DNA of 64,000 nucleotides from positions 1-64,000 of the forward strand of contig JACNKZ010000051.1 in the NCBI GenBank assembly GCA_014381785.1, in the 5' to 3' direction. Every line of letters starts with the position of its first letter. The first letter of the stretch is position 1. The notes below the pieces were generated by a model. It did no database searches, was not told the DNA's origin, and was given only the letters and a program-made list of their open reading frames with translations. This DNA comes from Kiritimatiellota bacterium. Its GTDB lineage: Bacteria; Verrucomicrobiota; Kiritimatiellia; Kiritimatiellales; Tichowtungiaceae. Below are positions 61,565 to 64,000 of the stretch, in pieces. Made by a program: the position numbers and the translations under genes.

Positions 61565-64000
61565 CGTTCAGACGAATTTCTCTTTAGTGTCGATGCTCCG
61601 AAAAGGAGCAACAGGGCCATTTGAATGCCCCAGCTTGCGATGGAGACCGTCAGGGCAATCTTCGGCGGTTGATATCTCAATACGACTTCATGGGTTCCCG
61701 CCGGTAACCGGACACTTTGTAAAATTCCGTCAGCGCGATAAACGGGCGTTTGCTTTCCATCAATTTCAGCAATCCATTGAGGATCAAATTTTTCGGCGAT
61801 AATCAGGAAGCTTTCCGCAGTTGATTCAGTTTTTAAGCGAAGTTCCGCCGGGGTCTTACTCAGCACGTGAACTTTCCCCGTGATGTTCTCAGTCAATCGT
61901 ATGGGTGCGACATTTGGACCGTCAATGTAATCGATCCACTCGTCCGATGAGTTTTCTTTAAGCGCATTCAATGCAGCGGCTTGTCCGGCAGCGCCCGGCG
62001 GCATCGGTTCAACAGCTCGGCTGATCCGGACGTGTGGAAATGCGTCGCGGTATTCCAACAGCACAAAATAGAAGTTATTAGCTGGCGGGGTGGTGATGAC
62101 TTTCGGACGAATGATGCCGCTTGCCGACTGTGTGAACGTAAATAGAGTCTTTTGTGAAAATCCTGAAGGGAATTGCCTGTAAAGCTGGGCGGCGATTTGG
62201 GGCGTGCAGATAAAATAGCGCACGGCACCCATTTTCCACAGTGTGTCCGGACGGGTCTGAAGCTGATCAAGCAGCAGAGTGTAGTCGGCGGGCATATTTC
62301 GAACAGATACAGGGTCGAATAGGCTGAAGTTTTGCGCCCGAAGCCATGAGAGCCGGAAGTTGTTGAGCAGAGGATCCTGTGGCGGAATCACTTTAATCCG
62401 ATTGTTCGGAGCCTCTTTTTTGAGCAGGTCGATCAGCTCATTTTTTTCAAGCAGATGCCGATATTGATACGGCATGACATAGGGTTTTGCGGCCTGCGAC
62501 AGCTCGATGATGGATAGTAAAATCAGGATGCCTGAAACAATCGGAATCAGCTTTTTCTTTTTTTGTATCAGCAGCAGAGAGATGGCCGCGCCGGCGATGA
62601 TCGCGCAGAACAGCGCGAGCAGCAGAGTGTGCAGGCTGTTGGCATATACGGGATCCACATCCGCTCCGAATCCTTCAGAATGTAGATGTTGAATGAATGG
62701 GGTTCTTTTTAAAAGATAGATGAGGTTGAAAAAGAGCAGTGTCGGGAGAAGTCCTGCCGCCACCCAAAGGCCTTTTGACCCGGATTTTTTTTGTGTTGGT
62801 TCGGACGGCTGAGCCCGATGCAGAAGAAAATCAAAAGAGGCGGCGATGGCCAGAATGATGAAAACATAAAAACCGCACATCCACTTTTCAGGATTCCGGA
62901 TGGATCCCATCAGCGGCAGCTTAAAAAACAGTCTGTAGAGGAAAAAATATTTCCCCCAGCTCAGGGCCAGACAGAGAAGCGCCATCCCGTTCAATATATA
63001 AAATGGAATGCGCTTTTCCTGCGGTTCCCGCCGCGAAAAAACCCATCCGTAGAGCAGGAGAATAAACGGCACGGTTCCAAGGGCATAACCTGCCAATCTG
63101 AAATTCCGATAACCTTGATGATGATCTTCCCATCCGGCAGAGCGTCCCATGCGTCCCCAGTAGGGATTTGTTTCGGATCGGGATGACGCTCCGTGGAAGT
63201 CGCAGGCAATCAGCGACCAGGTTTCATTGGCCGGCAGGCTCCACTGAGTGGCCCATTCATAGGACTGTTCGTCGGCGGAAGGGGACTTTTCCGCCACGGG
63301 GCTGTTTGCTGAGGGTTTCACATAGAGTTCGAACATGTTCAAAACCGTCTGGTTCGCCATGAGGGCGCAGAAGGTGCCGTAGATCAGAAGCTTTCCGACC
63401 GTTTGGAGCGCAGCATTTCTACGAAATGCGGCTTTGGATGAAAAATGGTACAGAACAAAATACAGCGCACAGCAGAGTGCTGCCAGAATGCCGACGTCCG
63501 GAGAATCTGTAATAGCCATGCCGAGAAACCCGCCCGCAAGCATATAGGGGAGCCACTTGCCCGTTCGCTTTCCGTAATGAATCAGGCCGATGGATAGGAG
63601 CATCCAGCTCAGCAGCCAGGCGCGCGCCGTGAGGCCCGCCATGGGAAAGGTAACGGTCCACCCGCAGAGACCGGCAATGATCCCCGCGATAAATGAAGCG
63701 GGTTTTGATCGGGCGGAAAGGCGGCAGGCGGCATAGGCGGCCCATCCCGCGAAGATGATTGCGAGAAGGACTCCGACCCGCCGGTACTGGTGTGCTCCCA
63801 GTGTCCATTCAAGCAGGTTGACCGTATTAAAACTGGATGTTTTCATCCCCAGGCCAAGGAAAAACTGGTTGTTCCAGTGGTGCTGAAATGTGTCCGGAGG
63901 ATGCGAGCCTTCGGCCAGTTGGGTCTCAATGGAGCCGTCATTGAAGGAGAATACGCTGTCACGTTCAGACAGAACCGGAAGGGAGATCATCGTGGCAGTA
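61561..64000 (-). CDS. large multi-pass membrane protein, YfhO-like (5' partial)
   Basis: At least 809 residues. The frame stays open to the window edge and the first in-window ATG (63990) lies inside what looks like an N-terminal periplasmic loop, so the true start is probably outside. About ten transmembrane helices, then a periplasmic C-terminal part (AEKFDPQWIAEIDGKQTPVYRADGILQSVRLPAGTHEV, like the YfhO C terminus) and a last helix. YfhO-like proteins modify lipoteichoic acid or surface glycans in Gram-positives; here a role in glycan transfer is inferred from context. Confidence 0.8.
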   Translation of the reverse strand, partial: TATMISLPVLSERDSVFSFNDGSIETQLAEGSHPPDTFQHHWNNQFFLGLGMKTSSFNTVNLLEWTLGAHQYRRVGVLLAIIFAGWAAYAACRLSARSKPASFIAGIIAGLCGWTVTFPMAGLTARAWLLSWMLLSIGLIHYGKRTGKWLPYMLAGGFLGMAITDSPDVGILAALCCALYFVLYHFSSKAAFRRNAALQTVGKLLIYGTFCALMANQTVLNMFELYVKPSANSPVAEKSPSADEQSYEWATQWSLPANETWSLIACDFHGASSRSETNPYWGRMGRSAGWEDHHQGYRNFRLAGYALGTVPFILLLYGWVFSRREPQEKRIPFYILNGMALLCLALSWGKYFFLYRLFFKLPLMGSIRNPEKWMCGFYVFIILAIAASFDFLLHRAQPSEPTQKKSGSKGLWVAAGLLPTLLFFNLIYLLKRTPFIQHLHSEGFGADVDPVYANSLHTLLLALFCAIIAGAAISLLLIQKKKKLIPIVSGILILLSIIELSQAAKPYVMPYQYRHLLEKNELIDLLKKEAPNNRIKVIPPQDPLLNNFRLSWLRAQNFSLFDPVSVRNMPADYTLLLDQLQTRPDTLWKMGAVRYFICTPQIAAQLYRQFPSGFSQKTLFTFTQSASGIIRPKVITTPPANNFYFVLLEYRDAFPHVRISRAVEPMPPGAAGQAAALNALKENSSDEWIDYIDGPNVAPIRLTENITGKVHVLSKTPAELRLKTESTAESFLIIAEKFDPQWIAEIDGKQTPVYRADGILQSVRLPAGTHEVVLRYQPPKIALTVSIASWGIQMALLLLFGASTLKRNSSER

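Overview
This 64 kb window is bacterial chromosome with dense, mostly short operons on both strands and a moderately high GC content. No rRNA, phage, transposase or CRISPR array is visible. The gene mix includes a single-chain class II glycyl-tRNA synthetase, an EF-G-like GTPase, a monomeric NADP isocitrate dehydrogenase, a small DUF6868-type membrane protein, a two-membrane envelope (RND efflux with outer-membrane factor, many lipoproteins) and Asp23/AmaP-like proteins. This suggests the PVC group, most likely Kiritimatiellota or another Verrucomicrobia relative. That placement is inference from gene content; no marker phylogeny could be run.

Layout. 0.4-2.0 kb: glyS on the minus strand. 2.5-8.9 kb: an acrR-acrA-acrB efflux operon behind a strong AcrR-type operator. 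Its last gene is a fusion of the RND pump with the outer-membrane factor, and acrA carries an in-frame insertion built from dispersed repeats. 9.4-12 kb: leuB-like dehydrogenase, DUF504 and DUF6868 proteins, and two small lipoproteins. 12.3-20.3 kb: EF-G-like protein, pcm, yebC-ruvC, accB-accC (separated by a 12-C tract), an Asp23/AmaP pair and a PfkB kinase. 20.4-30 kb (minus strand): a translationally coupled block of tail-anchored response regulator, phosphodiesterase, nucleotidyltransferase and two glycosyltransferases, preceded by UDP-glucose dehydrogenase, then nadE-guaB. 30-37 kb: RluA-type synthase, lplA, nitroreductase, CpXC protein, TPR protein, aroK, thioesterase, and lemA-nucleotidyltransferase-TPM. 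37.6-42.7 kb: cold-shock protein, HrpB helicase, DUF2089-Yip1 pair, rdgB and tRNA-Leu(GAG). 42.7-52 kb: redoxin, LysM lipoprotein, a 32-residue basic peptide gene, ruvAB-DUF1573-dus, small proteins, pdxB, prmA and icd. 52-64 kb: lipid-linked glycosyltransferases, an RRM protein, then a surface-polysaccharide cluster (gmd, flippase, three sugar or methyl transferases, FkbM) and a large membrane protein cut by the window edge.

The most striking signal is a dispersed perfect dyad, core CCAA-NNN-TTGG, usually extended to TTTTCCAANNNTTGGAAAA. I count at least 26 copies by eye, where about one would be expected by chance. Eight are intergenic, two of them forming the core of intrinsic terminators. 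Eighteen lie inside genes, in all three reading phases, without breaking the frame (peptides of the form FQxLEK, FPxxGK or SxxWK). At least three further short repeat families also sit both between and inside genes (acrA, nadE, prmA). Together they suggest a genome where small palindromes have spread into coding DNA and supplied protein sequence, comparable in kind to Rickettsia palindromic elements or the cyanobacterial HIP1 site, though these sequences are different.
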